A stretch of DNA of 64,000 bases from Rhizobium bangladeshense (lineage in GTDB: Bacteria > Pseudomonadota > Alphaproteobacteria > Rhizobiales > Rhizobiaceae). Shown piece by piece: positions 35,401 to 45,114 of this stretch; the stretch's first letter is position 1, and the number at the start of each line of letters is the position of its first letter. Position numbers and translations under genes: made by a program. The DNA lies in contig NZ_CP071612.1 of the NCBI RefSeq assembly GCF_017357245.1, positions 4,301,991 to 4,365,990 of the forward strand, given 5' to 3'. The notes under the pieces were generated by a model, which saw only the letters and a program-made list of their open reading frames with translations, was not told the origin of the DNA and searched no databases.

Positions 35401-37207
35401 CGCCGCCTTCGACCACCGTGACATCATCATCGATCCCGATCCCGACATGGAAAAGACGCTGGCCGAGCGCCGGCGGCTCTTCGACCTGCCACGCTCGAGC
35501 TGGCAGGATTTCGACAGAAACGCCCTTTCCAAGGGGGCGATGATCATTTCCCGCGCAGCGAAATCGGTGACCCTGACGCCGGAAGCGATTGCAACGATCG
35601 GCATCGACAAAGCTGTGGCCACGCCCTTCGAGATTATGACGGCAATCCTGAAGAGCCCGGTCGACCTGCTCTGGTTCGGCGGCATCGGCACCTATGTGAA
35701 AGCTGCCTCCGAAACCGATACCGAGGTCGGCGACCGCAGCAACGACCCAATCCGCATTACGGCGGCGGAGGTGCGCGCCAAGGTGATCGGCGAGGGCGCA
35801 AACCTCGGCGTCACCCAGAAGGGCCGCATCGCCTACGGGCTCAGGGGCGGGCGCTGCAATTCCGACGCCATCGACAACTCGGCCGGCGTCAACACCTCGG
35901 ACGTCGAGGTCAACATCAAGATCGCGCTGGCGGCCGCCATGCATGACGGGCGGCTGACGCGGGCAAAACGAGACCAGCTTCTTTCGTCGATGACCGCCGA
36001 AGTGGCGGCGCTCGTCTTGCGCAACAACTATCTCCAGTCGCTGGCGATCTCGCTCACCGAACGCAAGGGCACGGCAAACGGCTTGGAACTCGCCCGCTTT
36101 ATGAGTGTGCTCGAGACCGCCGGCCAGCTGAACCGCAAGGTCGAGACCTTGCCGGATGAGCAGACGCTGGCTGAACGTTACACGGCTGGCAACCCGCTGA
36201 CGCGGCCGGAAATTGGCGTGCTGCTGTCCTATGCCAAGATCGTGCTCTTCGATGCGCTCGCCGCAAGCGATCTGCCTGACGACCCCTATTTTGCGGCGAC
36301 GCTCTCCAATTATTTCCCCGTCAAGATGCAGAAGTCGAACGCCGGCGATATAGCAAGCCATCGGCTGCGGCGGGAAATCATCGCCACCGTGCTTGCCAAT
36401 GAAGCGATCAACCGCGGCGGGCCGAGCTTCATCGTCGCCATGATGGACGCGACGGCGGCTTCGGCGCCGGAAGTGGTGCGCGCCGCGATCGTCGCACGCG
36501 ACGGTTTCGACCTCACCCGCCTGTGGGCCGACACGGATGCGCTCGACGGCAAAATACCGGGCGAGGTGCAGAACCGCATCTACGAAGAAATCAGCCACAG
36601 CTTTACCGTTCTCACGCGCCTGCTGTTGAAAACCGCGATGACCAAAGCCGATATGGCGGAGGTAATTAGCCGGCTGCAGGCCGCACTGAAGAAATTAAGA
36701 CCTGCTTTCGCCGAACAGGCCGCCGGCGATGCTGCCGCCCGCCAGGCGGAATATGTCGAGGTGGGCGTGCCCGAAAAGCTTGCGGCCGAAATCGCCAACC
36801 TCCAGAGCTTCGCGCTGGTGCCGGAGATCATGCAGATTGCCGAGCGCACCGGCGAGCCGCTGGTGCGCGCAGCCGAGAATTATTTTGCGGTGTCGAAAAC
36901 CTTTCGGATAGCCCGGCTGCTGGCGGCCGGCAGCCGAATTCTCACCTCCGACCACTACGAAAATCTGGCGCTTGCACGCAGCATCGACCAGATCGCCAGC
37001 GCCCGGCGCGACATCGTCATCTCGGCCCTTTGCGACCACGGCAAGGAGAAGCTGCCCGTCCAGGCCTGGCATGCGCAGGATCGCGTTCGCATCAACCGCA
37101 TCGTCGAGGAGCTTTCCAGCCTGAGCGACAGCGGCGATCCCAATCTTGCGCGCATTACCGTTGCCGCAGGCATCCTCACCGATCTTGCGCGCGACCGGGC
37201 GAGGTGA
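32432..37207 (+). CDS. NAD-specific glutamate dehydrogenase, large (180-kDa) class
   Basis: Oxidises glutamate to 2-oxoglutarate and ammonia with NAD, a catabolic enzyme. At 1591 residues it belongs to the large bacterial NAD-GDH class: a long N-terminal regulatory region, a central catalytic domain and a C-terminal extension. The catalytic region near residues 795-840 reads [20 protein letters not shown], then [14 protein letters not shown]. A Rossmann part contains [13 protein letters not shown] and [14 protein letters not shown]-like segments. The ATG at 32432 follows GGGGAGG. An MFS transporter starts 23 bp after the stop. Confidence 0.96.
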   Translation: [1591 protein letters not shown]

Positions 37208-37230
37208 GACAGTCCGCGAAAAAGGAGCGG

Positions 37231-38619
37231 ATGTTGAATCGCATAGACTGGACAGGAACGCAGCCGCCGAAAGCCACGGAGAAGGGCATCTGGGGGTGGA
37301 TGTTCTTCGATTGGGCGGCCCAGCCTTTCTTCACTGTGGTCACCACCTTCATCTTCGGGCCCTATTTCGTCTCCCGCCTGACGGATGATCCTGTGTCGGC
37401 CCAGACGACGTGGAGCAACATGGCGACGATCTCGTCTGTGATCATCGCCCTGCTGTCGCCCGTACTCGGCTCGATCGCCGACCAGTCGGGGGCGCGCAAA
37501 CCGTGGATCGGCTTCTTCGCGATCATCAAGATCGCCAGCCTGTTCTGCCTGTGGTTTGCAGCCCCGGGTTCGCCTGTCCTTTATCCCGTAATCTTCATGA
37601 TTCTCGCCTCGGTTTCGGCCGAGTTTTCGATCGTCTTCAATGATTCGATGATGCCGCGGCTGGTCGCCAAGCACGAGGTGGGCAAGCTCTCCAACACCGC
37701 CTGGGGGCTTGGCTATCTCGGCGGCATGATCGTGCTGATTGCCGTCGTCACGCTTTTGGCGGCAAGCCCGGAAAGCGGCAAGACCGTTCTCGGCTTGGAC
37801 CCGCTTTTCGGCCTCGACCCCAAGACCGGCCAGGACGCGCGCGTTACCGGGCCGATCTCGGCCGTCTGGTATCTGATTTTCATCCTGCCGATGTTCATCT
37901 TCACACCCGATGTCGGCAGAGGCCTGCCATTCGGCGCCGCCATTCGCGCCGGCCTGCGGGAACTGAGAAACACGCTCGGCGAACTCAGAGAACGCCGCGG
38001 CATCCTGAGATTCCTCATCGCCCGCATGATCTATCAGGACGGCGTCAACGGCCTGTTGATCCTCGGAGGCGTTTTCGCCGCCGGCATGTTCGGCTGGGCG
38101 ACGATCGAGATCGGTCTCTACGGCATCATCCTGAACGTCGTCGCGATCTTCGGCTGCCTGATCGCCGGACGGATCGACAGGGGCGTCGGTTCCAAGGTGA
38201 CCGTCGTCATCAGCCTCACCATGCTGCTTCTCGCCACCATCGGCATCATCTCGACCGGGCCGGGTTACACCCTGTTTGGTTTGATGCCGCTGCCGACGAC
38301 CGATTCCGGCGGCCTCTTCGGCACCGCCGCCGAAAAGGCCTATATCCTTTATGGCCTGCTGATCGGGCTCGCCTTCGGGCCGGTGCAGGCCTCGTCGCGC
38401 TCTTATCTCGCGCGCAGCGTCAGCCTTGAGGAAGCTGGCCGCTATTTCGGCCTCTACGCACTTTCAGGACGCGCCACGAGCTTCATGGCGACGCTGCTCT
38501 TCTCGCTGGCGACCTATATCAGCGGCTCACCGCGGCTCGGAATGGCAACGCTGGTCCTGTTTCTCGCCGGCGGGCTGGTGCTGCTGATCCGCACGCCCTA
38601 TCCGGCCGATCGGACCTGA
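37231..38619 (+). CDS. MFS transporter, UMF1/Atg22-like
   Basis: Inner-membrane transporter with about 12 hydrophobic segments. The opening KGIWGWMFFDWAAQPFFTVVTTFIFGPYF matches the Atg22/UMF1 family, and FNDSMMPRLVAKHEVGKLSNTAWGLGYLGG is the family's loop segment. AAAGGAGCGG precedes the ATG. The 23-bp gap to the glutamate dehydrogenase gene suggests co-transcription. Export or uptake of amino acids is an inference from family and context. Confidence 0.9.
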   Translation: MLNRIDWTGTQPPKATEKGIWGWMFFDWAAQPFFTVVTTFIFGPYFVSRLTDDPVSAQTTWSNMATISSVIIALLSPVLGSIADQSGARKPWIGFFAIIKIASLFCLWFAAPGSPVLYPVIFMILASVSAEFSIVFNDSMMPRLVAKHEVGKLSNTAWGLGYLGGMIVLIAVVTLLAASPESGKTVLGLDPLFGLDPKTGQDARVTGPISAVWYLIFILPMFIFTPDVGRGLPFGAAIRAGLRELRNTLGELRERRGILRFLIARMIYQDGVNGLLILGGVFAAGMFGWATIEIGLYGIILNVVAIFGCLIAGRIDRGVGSKVTVVISLTMLLLATIGIISTGPGYTLFGLMPLPTTDSGGLFGTAAEKAYILYGLLIGLAFGPVQASSRSYLARSVSLEEAGRYFGLYALSGRATSFMATLLFSLATYISGSPRLGMATLVLFLAGGLVLLIRTPYPADRT

Positions 38620-38625
38620 CAAGTC

Positions 38626-38647
38626 TCCGGCACGCGTCAGTGCCGGA
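38626..38647. terminator. Hairpin spanning the purH stop codon
   Basis: TCCGGCAC-GCGTCA-GTGCCGGA, 8-bp stem and 6-nt loop, sits in the 17-bp gap between the convergent MFS and purH genes. The purH stop codon (38637-38639) lies in its loop. Probable shared bidirectional terminator without long T-runs. Confidence 0.5.
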
Positions 38648-40253
38648 AATGGCGCATGCCGGTGAAGACCATGGCAATGCCGTGTTCGTTTGCGGCATCG
38701 ATCACCTCTTGGTCGCGCATCGAGCCTCCCGGCTGGATAACCGCCGTCGCCCCTGCGGCGATCATCGACAGAAGACCATCGGCAAACGGCAGGAAGGCCT
38801 CGGAAGCAACCGCCGAACCATGCGTCATCGGCACCGCGAGGCCGAGCGCCTTGGCGGCCTCTTCGGCCTTCAGCGCGGCGATGCGGGCGGAATCCACCCG
38901 GCTCATTTGCCCGGCGCCGATCCCGGTCGTCTGGCCGTCCTTGGCATAGACCACGGCGTTCGATTTGACATGTTTGCCGACTTTGAAGGCAAACTTCATA
39001 TCATCAAGCTCCTGCGCCGTCGGCGCGCGCTTGGTGACGACCTTGAGCTCCAGATCCTCGACCATGCCGTTGTCGCGGCTCTGGACCAGGAGGCCGCCGG
39101 AAACGGTTTTCGCCGTCAAACCCGCAGCACGCGGGTCGGGCAGGCCGCCTGCGGACAGAAGCCGCAGGTTCGGCTTACGGGCCACGATCGCCTTTGCCTC
39201 TTCGGTGACATCAGGGGCGATGATCACTTCGGTGAAGAGCTTGACGATCTCCTCGGCCGTTTCGGCATCCAAGACACGGTTGAGCGCGATAATGCCGCCG
39301 AAGGCGGAAACGGAATCGCAGGCCAACGCCCGCTGATAGGCTTCCATCAGGCTCGAACCGGTAGCGACGCCGCAGGGATTGGCATGTTTGATGATAGCGC
39401 AGGCGGGCGCCTTTTCCGGCAGGAATTCGGCAACGAGCTCGTAGGCGGCATCGGTGTCGTTGATATTGTTATAGGAGAGCTGCTTGCCCTGGAGAAGGAC
39501 GGCTGTCGAAACTCCCGGGCGCTTCTCGCCCGTGACATAGAAGGCAGCCTTCTGATGCGGATTCTCGCCGTAACGCATTTCTTCCTTCAGCACGCCGCCT
39601 ATGACGCGGTGGCGCGGTGTGTCGATCGCCAGGGCTTCGGCAAACCAGTTGGAAATCGCAGCATCATAGGCCGCGGTACGCGCATAGGCTTTGGCGGCCA
39701 TGCGCTGGCGGAAGGCATAGGCCGTCTTGCCATCATCTGCCGAAAGCTGCTCCTTGAACTCGGCATAATCGTCGGGATCGGTCAGGATGGTTACATAGGC
39801 ATGGTTCTTGGCCGATGCACGGATCATCGCCGGACCGCCGATGTCGATATTCTCGACGGTCGTCGGGTAATCGCCACCGGCCGCCCGCACCTCCTCGAAT
39901 GGGTAGAGGTTGATGACGGCAAGATCGATGCCCTCGATGCCGTGCTTTTTCATCGCCTCCTGGTGTTCGCCATCGTCGCGGATCGCCAGCAGGCCGCCAT
40001 GCACCGTCGGATGCAGCGTCTTGACGCGCCCATCCATGATCTCAGGAAAACCGGTGATCTCGGAAACATCGGTGACATCAAGCCCGGCCGCGGCGATCGC
40101 CTTGTAGGTGCCGCCGGTCGACAGCAGACGCACGCCTCTTTCAGACAATGTCTGGGCGAGCTCGACGATGCCGGTCTTGTCGAAGACGGAGAGGAGAGCG
40201 GTCCTGATTTCGACCTTGTCGGGGGCGGGGATCTTCTTGGAAATGACGGCCAT
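38637..40253 (-). CDS. purH: Bifunctional AICAR transformylase/IMP cyclohydrolase
   Basis: Catalyses the last two steps of IMP synthesis. The N-terminal MGS-like cyclohydrolase domain shows [15 protein letters not shown] and [12 protein letters not shown]. The C-terminal transformylase domain shows [14 protein letters not shown] (catalytic Lys-His) and the ending [20 protein letters not shown]. 538 residues is normal. Confidence 0.96.
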   Translation of the reverse strand: MAVISKKIPAPDKVEIRTALLSVFDKTGIVELAQTLSERGVRLLSTGGTYKAIAAAGLDVTDVSEITGFPEIMDGRVKTLHPTVHGGLLAIRDDGEHQEAMKKHGIEGIDLAVINLYPFEEVRAAGGDYPTTVENIDIGGPAMIRASAKNHAYVTILTDPDDYAEFKEQLSADDGKTAYAFRQRMAAKAYARTAAYDAAISNWFAEALAIDTPRHRVIGGVLKEEMRYGENPHQKAAFYVTGEKRPGVSTAVLLQGKQLSYNNINDTDAAYELVAEFLPEKAPACAIIKHANPCGVATGSSLMEAYQRALACDSVSAFGGIIALNRVLDAETAEEIVKLFTEVIIAPDVTEEAKAIVARKPNLRLLSAGGLPDPRAAGLTAKTVSGGLLVQSRDNGMVEDLELKVVTKRAPTAQELDDMKFAFKVGKHVKSNAVVYAKDGQTTGIGAGQMSRVDSARIAALKAEEAAKALGLAVPMTHGSAVASEAFLPFADGLLSMIAAGATAVIQPGGSMRDQEVIDAANEHGIAMVFTGMRHFRH

Positions 40254-40287
40254 GAACCTTCTCCGTTCGGGCTTCGGGAGATATCCG

Positions 40288-40337
40288 CTAGAGCATGAGG
40301 CCGAAAAGTGGAAGCGGCTTTCGGACGAGATCCTGCC
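40288..40337. repeat. Rhizobial intergenic palindrome (AGCATGAxGCCGAAAA type)
   Basis: CTAGAGCATGAGGCCGAAAAGTG then TTTCGGACGAGATCCTGC; core stem CCGAAA/TTTCGG (40301-40324). I recall near-identical dispersed elements in Rhizobium intergenic DNA. It lies upstream of purH (minus strand), in the 202-bp gap to the heparinase-like gene. Confidence 0.5.
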
Positions 40338-40455
40338 TTAGGGGACGTTTCTTGCTGGCGCCGCGTTAGCACAGCTTTGCCGCCGCGCAAACAGCGCTCT
40401 TGCTCTCCCTTTCGATTTAATCCCGGATTCGAATTTGGCGAGCCGGCGATCCCGT

Positions 40456-42129
40456 CTAAGCTTTACGGGACAGGAACCAGCGGATCTCCGTCTTCCCGGC
40501 CAGATCGAAATCGATCTCGATCTGGTCAGAGCCGCAGATGCCGGAGCTGTCGGCGAAGAAGATGTCCTCGGAAATCAGCACTTCGTTGCCGGGCGCGGAA
40601 AACAGCCAGCTTTCGCCGTCCGGCGCCGTCAGCAGCACGGATTCTCCATCGCTCTGCTGCAGAACGATGGAGGGATGAATATGAAAACGGGCGACGGCCT
40701 TCAGCGGCTCGCCGCGTTCGTATCCTTCACGCCGGATGAGCCGGTCGTGGCCTGTCACCATCGAACCTGCCGCATTGAGCGTCAGCTCTCGCTCGTGCAG
40801 CACGCCGAACGTCCTGAGATAACCGTCATGGCTGAGCTTGATGCTGTCGCGCCCATCCTCCGTTTCGACACGTTCGACGGTGACGGTTTTCACCGGTTCG
40901 GTGATTGCATGATCGAGGAAAGGCGAGTGTGAAAAACGGCTGGACGACGTGTCGTTGAGGATGACGGTCGAATGCGCCGCGGTCGTGCGCGCCATCTGGA
41001 CATAACGGTGTCCGGCAAATTTCGGCGAGCCGGAATTGACGATGAAGCGATGGCGGCCCGACGACATCTCGAAGGACAGGCTCCCGGCATGCGCGGTGCG
41101 CAGCGCGCCGCCCGAAGGCGGCGTGCCGGTATCGGCGATGATGACCGTCTTGCCCCCGGAAAGCCGCTGATAGCGTGACTGCGGCAAAGCCTTGAATGGC
41201 TGGCCAGCGGTCTCGTCATATCTGAGCACCGACATCAGCTCATTGGCGAGCGTCGAGGTCGCGCCGTTGAAGAGCGCCAGGTCCCCGTCCTGATGGCGGA
41301 AGAACCGCAAAGCCGGATACATGCGGTCGATGCCCGAAATCAGCTTCTGCGGCAGATCATGGCCGAGATTGACGTAAGTCTGCCGCAATGGCAGCAGGTC
41401 GAGCAGCAGTTCCAAGCCGACGCGCGGATTGCGCGAGATATGACCGCCATCCGGGAGAATCTGGCTATCGAATTGGCGGTCGAGCGCCTGTGCCGCTCTT
41501 CGAAGCGTAGATGGTCGGGCCGGCATGGCGACAGAGGCCATGGCGAGCGCGATGCGCAGCCGAAACAGCTCCAGGCCACCGAGCGTATAGGGCGCCATGC
41601 GATGCAGGAACCTGACCTGAAAAGCAAGCGACTTCATGAAGCGGCGATAAAAGCCGCGATCGGCGTTCTGCAGCACGACCGGCGAATGCGACAGCCAGGC
41701 GATGACTCGCTGGGCCGTGACGTCCGTCTCCCAGGCAATTCCTTCCACACGGCCGGCATGGATGGAAAGCCAGCTGTCGACGATCGCGCGGGCGGCCGCC
41801 GAGCTGCGTTCCGTCTTGTGCGCCCGCATGTGTCGCAGCCAGCCGAAGCTGTGCAGGCGGATAGCAAAGGGCCGAGAGGGTAAGGTGAAGGTGAAGGGCG
41901 ATTTGCCGTCCGTTTCCAGCATGCGGCCGGCCAGGAGGAAACGTCCGTTAAGGATCTCGTCGGCTACATGTGGATCAATGCTGCGAAGATCGGTCGGGGC
42001 GACGATCAGACGCTCGGGCGGCTTGATCGAAGGGCGAATGAGCTTCAGGCGCAGCAGCGCGACGCGGCGCAAGGCGCGCCGCCAAGCCTCCCGAACATAC
42101 ATGCTCGCAAAACGCCGACCGGACTGCAT
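40456..42129 (-). CDS. Heparinase II/III-like (PL-type) family protein
   Basis: A 557-residue protein with an N-terminal alpha/alpha-toroid region (RLHSFGWLRHM, IVDSWL, ALDRQFDSQILPDGGHISRNP). The C-terminal heparinase II/III beta-domain contains HAGSLSFEMSSGRHRFIVNSG and ARTTAAHSTVILNDTSSS, with the conserved His of the family. No Sec signal peptide is visible. Homologues degrade or modify acidic polysaccharides; no other polysaccharide gene is adjacent, so the substrate is unknown. The 208 bp upstream of it (42130-42337) contain no gene that I can support. Confidence 0.88.
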   Translation of the reverse strand: MQSGRRFASMYVREAWRRALRRVALLRLKLIRPSIKPPERLIVAPTDLRSIDPHVADEILNGRFLLAGRMLETDGKSPFTFTLPSRPFAIRLHSFGWLRHMRAHKTERSSAAARAIVDSWLSIHAGRVEGIAWETDVTAQRVIAWLSHSPVVLQNADRGFYRRFMKSLAFQVRFLHRMAPYTLGGLELFRLRIALAMASVAMPARPSTLRRAAQALDRQFDSQILPDGGHISRNPRVGLELLLDLLPLRQTYVNLGHDLPQKLISGIDRMYPALRFFRHQDGDLALFNGATSTLANELMSVLRYDETAGQPFKALPQSRYQRLSGGKTVIIADTGTPPSGGALRTAHAGSLSFEMSSGRHRFIVNSGSPKFAGHRYVQMARTTAAHSTVILNDTSSSRFSHSPFLDHAITEPVKTVTVERVETEDGRDSIKLSHDGYLRTFGVLHERELTLNAAGSMVTGHDRLIRREGYERGEPLKAVARFHIHPSIVLQQSDGESVLLTAPDGESWLFSAPGNEVLISEDIFFADSSGICGSDQIEIDFDLAGKTEIRWFLSRKA

Positions 42130-42337
42130 ATTCTATTGTCTATTGACCCTCGTGGTTAAGAATAGGTGAAAGGCAGCCGATTTCATCGTCCGCAATGAAT
42201 TAATTCGTGACAAAGTTCGAATATACAAAAATTGTTGCGTGTCATCGGAGGATATTCGGCGTTTTGCAAAGAACGACGGACGTTCTGCGAGGGTGTAATC
42301 CTCACATGGTACGGATTTGGGTGATGCATTTGAGGAA

Positions 42338-43726
42338 TCAGGCCGCTCGCCGCAGCACCGCCGCGTAGAAGCCGTCGAGGCCGGAGGCGATGCCTTCAGG
42401 CATTTTCAGCATGGTTGGAAGCGTGCGGAATTCGCCGAGCGGCGTGATCGCCGCTTCGAGACCTGGCCAGTCGCCAGCGCTGATCGGCACACGCTCGATT
42501 GCGTCCGCATCGGAAAGAACGCGGGCAACGACTTCCTCACCCTCGGCGGGATCGAGCGAGCAGTTCGAAAATACCAGCGTGCCGCCTGGCTTCAGCAGCG
42601 TCAGCGCATGACGCAGCAGCCGCTCCTGCAGCGCCGCCAGCCTGGCTATATCATCCGGCCCCTTGGTCCACAGCACGTCGGGGTGCCGACGTGTCGTGCC
42701 GGTGGAAGAGCAGGGGGCGTCGAGCAGGATCGCATCGAAGCCTTCCGTCGGCCTGAATGTCGTCAGGTCTGTCGCAACCGTGTCCGCCTCGAGGCCTAGC
42801 CGGTCAAGATTCGACCGCAGCCGTCTTAGCCGGCTTTCCGACTGATCGAGTGCGGTCACCACGCCGCCGGCAAGGATGAGTTGGGCTGTCTTTCCGCCGG
42901 GCGCAGCACAGAGGTCGGCAGCACGTTTGCCCGAGAGATTGCCGAAAAGCCTGGCCGGAATGCTTGCCGCCGCATCCTGCACCCACCACGCACCCTCGTC
43001 GAAGCCCTCGAGTGAAGGAATACCGCCTTCAAAGGCGGCAAGCCGCACGCCGCCCGTGGGCAGGGCAACGCCGTTCAGCCTCTTCGCCCAGGCTTCTGCG
43101 TCGGCTTTGACGGTCAAATCGATCGCCGCGGGTTCGAGCTGCGATTGCGAGATCGCCAGCGCCGCGTCGCGCCCATAGGCCTTTTCCAGCCTTGAGAGGA
43201 ACCAGGTTGGCATCGGCGGAACCTTTTCGATCCGCACCAGCACCTCGTCCTTTTCGCGGCCGAGCCGGCGCAGCACGGCGTTGACCAGCTTTGCGAAGCG
43301 GCGATTGCGAGGATCCTGGTTGGCCTGCTCGACGGCAAGATCGACCGCGGAATGATCCGGCACGTCGAGATAGAGGATCTGCGCAGCCCCGATTGCCAGA
43401 ACATGGTGCAAGGCCCGCGCCCCCTCCGGCAACGGCGATTCCAGCAGCGAGTCAATTGCGGCGTCAATGCGCGGCAGATGGCGCAGCGTCGTGTTCAAAA
43501 TGGCACGCACAAGCGCCCGATCACTTTCGCCAAGGGCCTTATAGGCCGGATTGCCATGTTCATGATCGAGAGCGCCGTCGAGCGGCAGCTTGCGGTCGAC
43601 GACGGCGGCCAGAATCTTTGCGGCCGCCGCCCGGGCCTGCAGGCCGGGCTTGGCTAGCGCCGACCGGCCGGCGGAGGATTTCTGGTTGCGGAATGGCTTT
43701 GTCGTTCCGTCTGAATTCAAGACCAC
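42338..43726 (-). CDS. rsmB: RsmB/NOP-type 16S rRNA (cytosine-C5) methyltransferase
   Basis: Methylates a cytosine of 16S rRNA (C967 in E. coli). An N-terminal NusB-like domain ([20 protein letters not shown]...[16 protein letters not shown]) precedes the SAM-binding domain: [14 protein letters not shown], catalytic cysteine [15 protein letters not shown] (about 337) and second cysteine [12 protein letters not shown]. Its start overlaps the htpX end region by 10 bp, so htpX and rsmB form an operon. Confidence 0.92.
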   Translation of the reverse strand: MVLNSDGTTKPFRNQKSSAGRSALAKPGLQARAAAAKILAAVVDRKLPLDGALDHEHGNPAYKALGESDRALVRAILNTTLRHLPRIDAAIDSLLESPLPEGARALHHVLAIGAAQILYLDVPDHSAVDLAVEQANQDPRNRRFAKLVNAVLRRLGREKDEVLVRIEKVPPMPTWFLSRLEKAYGRDAALAISQSQLEPAAIDLTVKADAEAWAKRLNGVALPTGGVRLAAFEGGIPSLEGFDEGAWWVQDAAASIPARLFGNLSGKRAADLCAAPGGKTAQLILAGGVVTALDQSESRLRRLRSNLDRLGLEADTVATDLTTFRPTEGFDAILLDAPCSSTGTTRRHPDVLWTKGPDDIARLAALQERLLRHALTLLKPGGTLVFSNCSLDPAEGEEVVARVLSDADAIERVPISAGDWPGLEAAITPLGEFRTLPTMLKMPEGIASGLDGFYAAVLRRAA

Positions 43727-44670
43727 GGACCTTTTGGCGGTTGCGAACCACCGCGACCCGTATTCGGAACAGAGCGCGATTTGCGCGACGGATTAGCAGT
43801 ACGCACCGGTCCCGTCGAGACATTCATGCCGCTTTGCGCCATCTCATGGAGCGCAGCAATACGGTTTTCCGTGTTCGGATGGGTGGAAAACAGATTGTCC
43901 ATGCGTTCGCCGGAAAGCGGATTGATGATGAACATATGGGCCGTCGCTGGATTGCGCTCGGCATCCTCATTCGGCACATGGGCCGCACCGCGAGCAATCT
44001 TTCCGAGTGCGGAAGCGAGCCAGAGCGGGTTGCCGCAGATTTCGGCGCCGCGGCGGTCAGCCGAATATTCGCGCGTGCGGCTGATCGCCATCTGCACCAG
44101 CATGGCGGCGAGCGGTGCTACGATCATCGCGACAAGGACGCCGATAAAGCCGAGCGGATTATTGTTCTCGCGGTTGCCGCCGAAGAAGAAGGCGAAGTTG
44201 CCGAGCATCGAGATCGCGCCGGCAAGCGTTGCCGTGATCGTCATGGTCAGCGTGTCGCGGTTCTGGATATGAGCGAGCTCATGCGCCATCACGCCTGCCA
44301 CCTCCTCGGGAGACAAGGCAGCGAGCAGGCCGGTCGAGGCGGCAACGGCCGCATTTTCGGGGTTGCGGCCGGTGGCGAAAGCATTCGGCTGCGGGCTGTC
44401 GTAGAGATAGACCTTCGGCATCGGCAGGCCGGCATTGCGGGCGAGATCGCGCACGATCGCAAAGAATTCCGGCGCATTTCGCTCATCGATCTGCTGCGCG
44501 CGATAGGCCGCAAGCACCATCCGATCAGAGTTCCAATAGGAGAAGAAATTCATGCCGGCGGCAATGACGAATGCGATCATCATGCCGCCTCGACCGCCGA
44601 TCAGAAAACCGACGAACATGAAAAGCGCCGTCATGAAGGCAAGCAACATGGCAGTGCGAACGAGGTTCAT
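43717..44670 (-). CDS. htpX: Membrane zinc metalloprotease HtpX
   Basis: Inner-membrane M48 protease for quality control of membrane proteins. Two N-terminal TM segments ([20 protein letters not shown] and [19 protein letters not shown]), the zinc motif [10 protein letters not shown] (about 127-136) and two further hydrophobic segments. [15 protein letters not shown] contains the third zinc ligand. The Met at 44670 follows GGAG and gives 317 residues. The C-terminal tail is basic and low-complexity. Confidence 0.95.
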   Translation of the reverse strand: MNLVRTAMLLAFMTALFMFVGFLIGGRGGMMIAFVIAAGMNFFSYWNSDRMVLAAYRAQQIDERNAPEFFAIVRDLARNAGLPMPKVYLYDSPQPNAFATGRNPENAAVAASTGLLAALSPEEVAGVMAHELAHIQNRDTLTMTITATLAGAISMLGNFAFFFGGNRENNNPLGFIGVLVAMIVAPLAAMLVQMAISRTREYSADRRGAEICGNPLWLASALGKIARGAAHVPNEDAERNPATAHMFIINPLSGERMDNLFSTHPNTENRIAALHEMAQSGMNVSTGPVRTANPSRKSRSVPNTGRGGSQPPKGPWS

Positions 44671-44780
44671 TGCGAATCTCCAACTCCGAATTTGGCGTCG
44701 CAAGCTTTCAATCCCCGCGACTGCGCATTATGATTTGGTTATTCACCCGCCATTTTCAATATTTCCGGCAGGAGAAGGCC

Positions 44781-45005
44781 ATGCAGGAAGCCGATAACGA
44801 CAATAGCCAAACGCCGACGGTGGAGGGATCGGAGCCGCCGCGCAAGGTACTGTCTCCGGCCGCCCGACGTGCGCTTGCCGAGGCTGAAGAAAGACGCATG
44901 AATCAGAAGCCGCTGGATCTGCCACCCGAGATCGGCGGCCGCGGCGGCGCCGAGCCCGCCCGCTTCGGGGATTACGAGATCAACGGCCGGGCAATCGATT
45001 TTTAA
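44781..45005 (+). CDS. DUF1674 / succinate dehydrogenase assembly factor 4 family protein
   Basis: A 74-residue protein. After a variable N-terminus, the C-terminus LPPEIGGRGGAEPARFGDYEINGRAIDF is the DUF1674 signature, shared with SDHAF4/Sdh8, which assists flavinylated SdhA in mitochondria. GGAGAAGGCC precedes the ATG. Function in bacteria is inferred from the family. It is divergent from htpX. Confidence 0.88.
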   Translation: MQEADNDNSQTPTVEGSEPPRKVLSPAARRALAEAEERRMNQKPLDLPPEIGGRGGAEPARFGDYEINGRAIDF

Positions 45006-45033
45006 GCCCGGATTGTCGGGCCCAAATCCGGGC
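45006..45033 (+). terminator. Hairpin after the DUF1674 gene
   Basis: GCCCGGATT and AATCCGGGC form a perfect 9-bp stem with a 10-nt loop directly after the stop codon. No T-run follows. Confidence 0.55.
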
Positions 45034-45114
45034 CTCGTGCAGGCCGTCCAAATTCAGCCAGCCAAAGCAAAGTGAGCCGCCTCGGGACTCGGATGGTCGG
45101 GGCGGCTGTTTATA

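Noticed and set aside
35051..36598. Long open frame (515 codons) opposite the glutamate dehydrogenase gene
   Set aside because: Antisense shadow of codon bias; low-complexity protein without motifs.
38640..40298. Long open frame (552 codons) opposite purH
   Set aside because: Shadow of a conserved G+C-rich gene; no ribosome-binding site or recognisable family.
42130..42337. CtrA-like TTAA and GAATTAATTC elements upstream of the heparinase-like gene
   Set aside because: No TTAA-N7-TTAA pair; AT-rich promoter DNA explains it.
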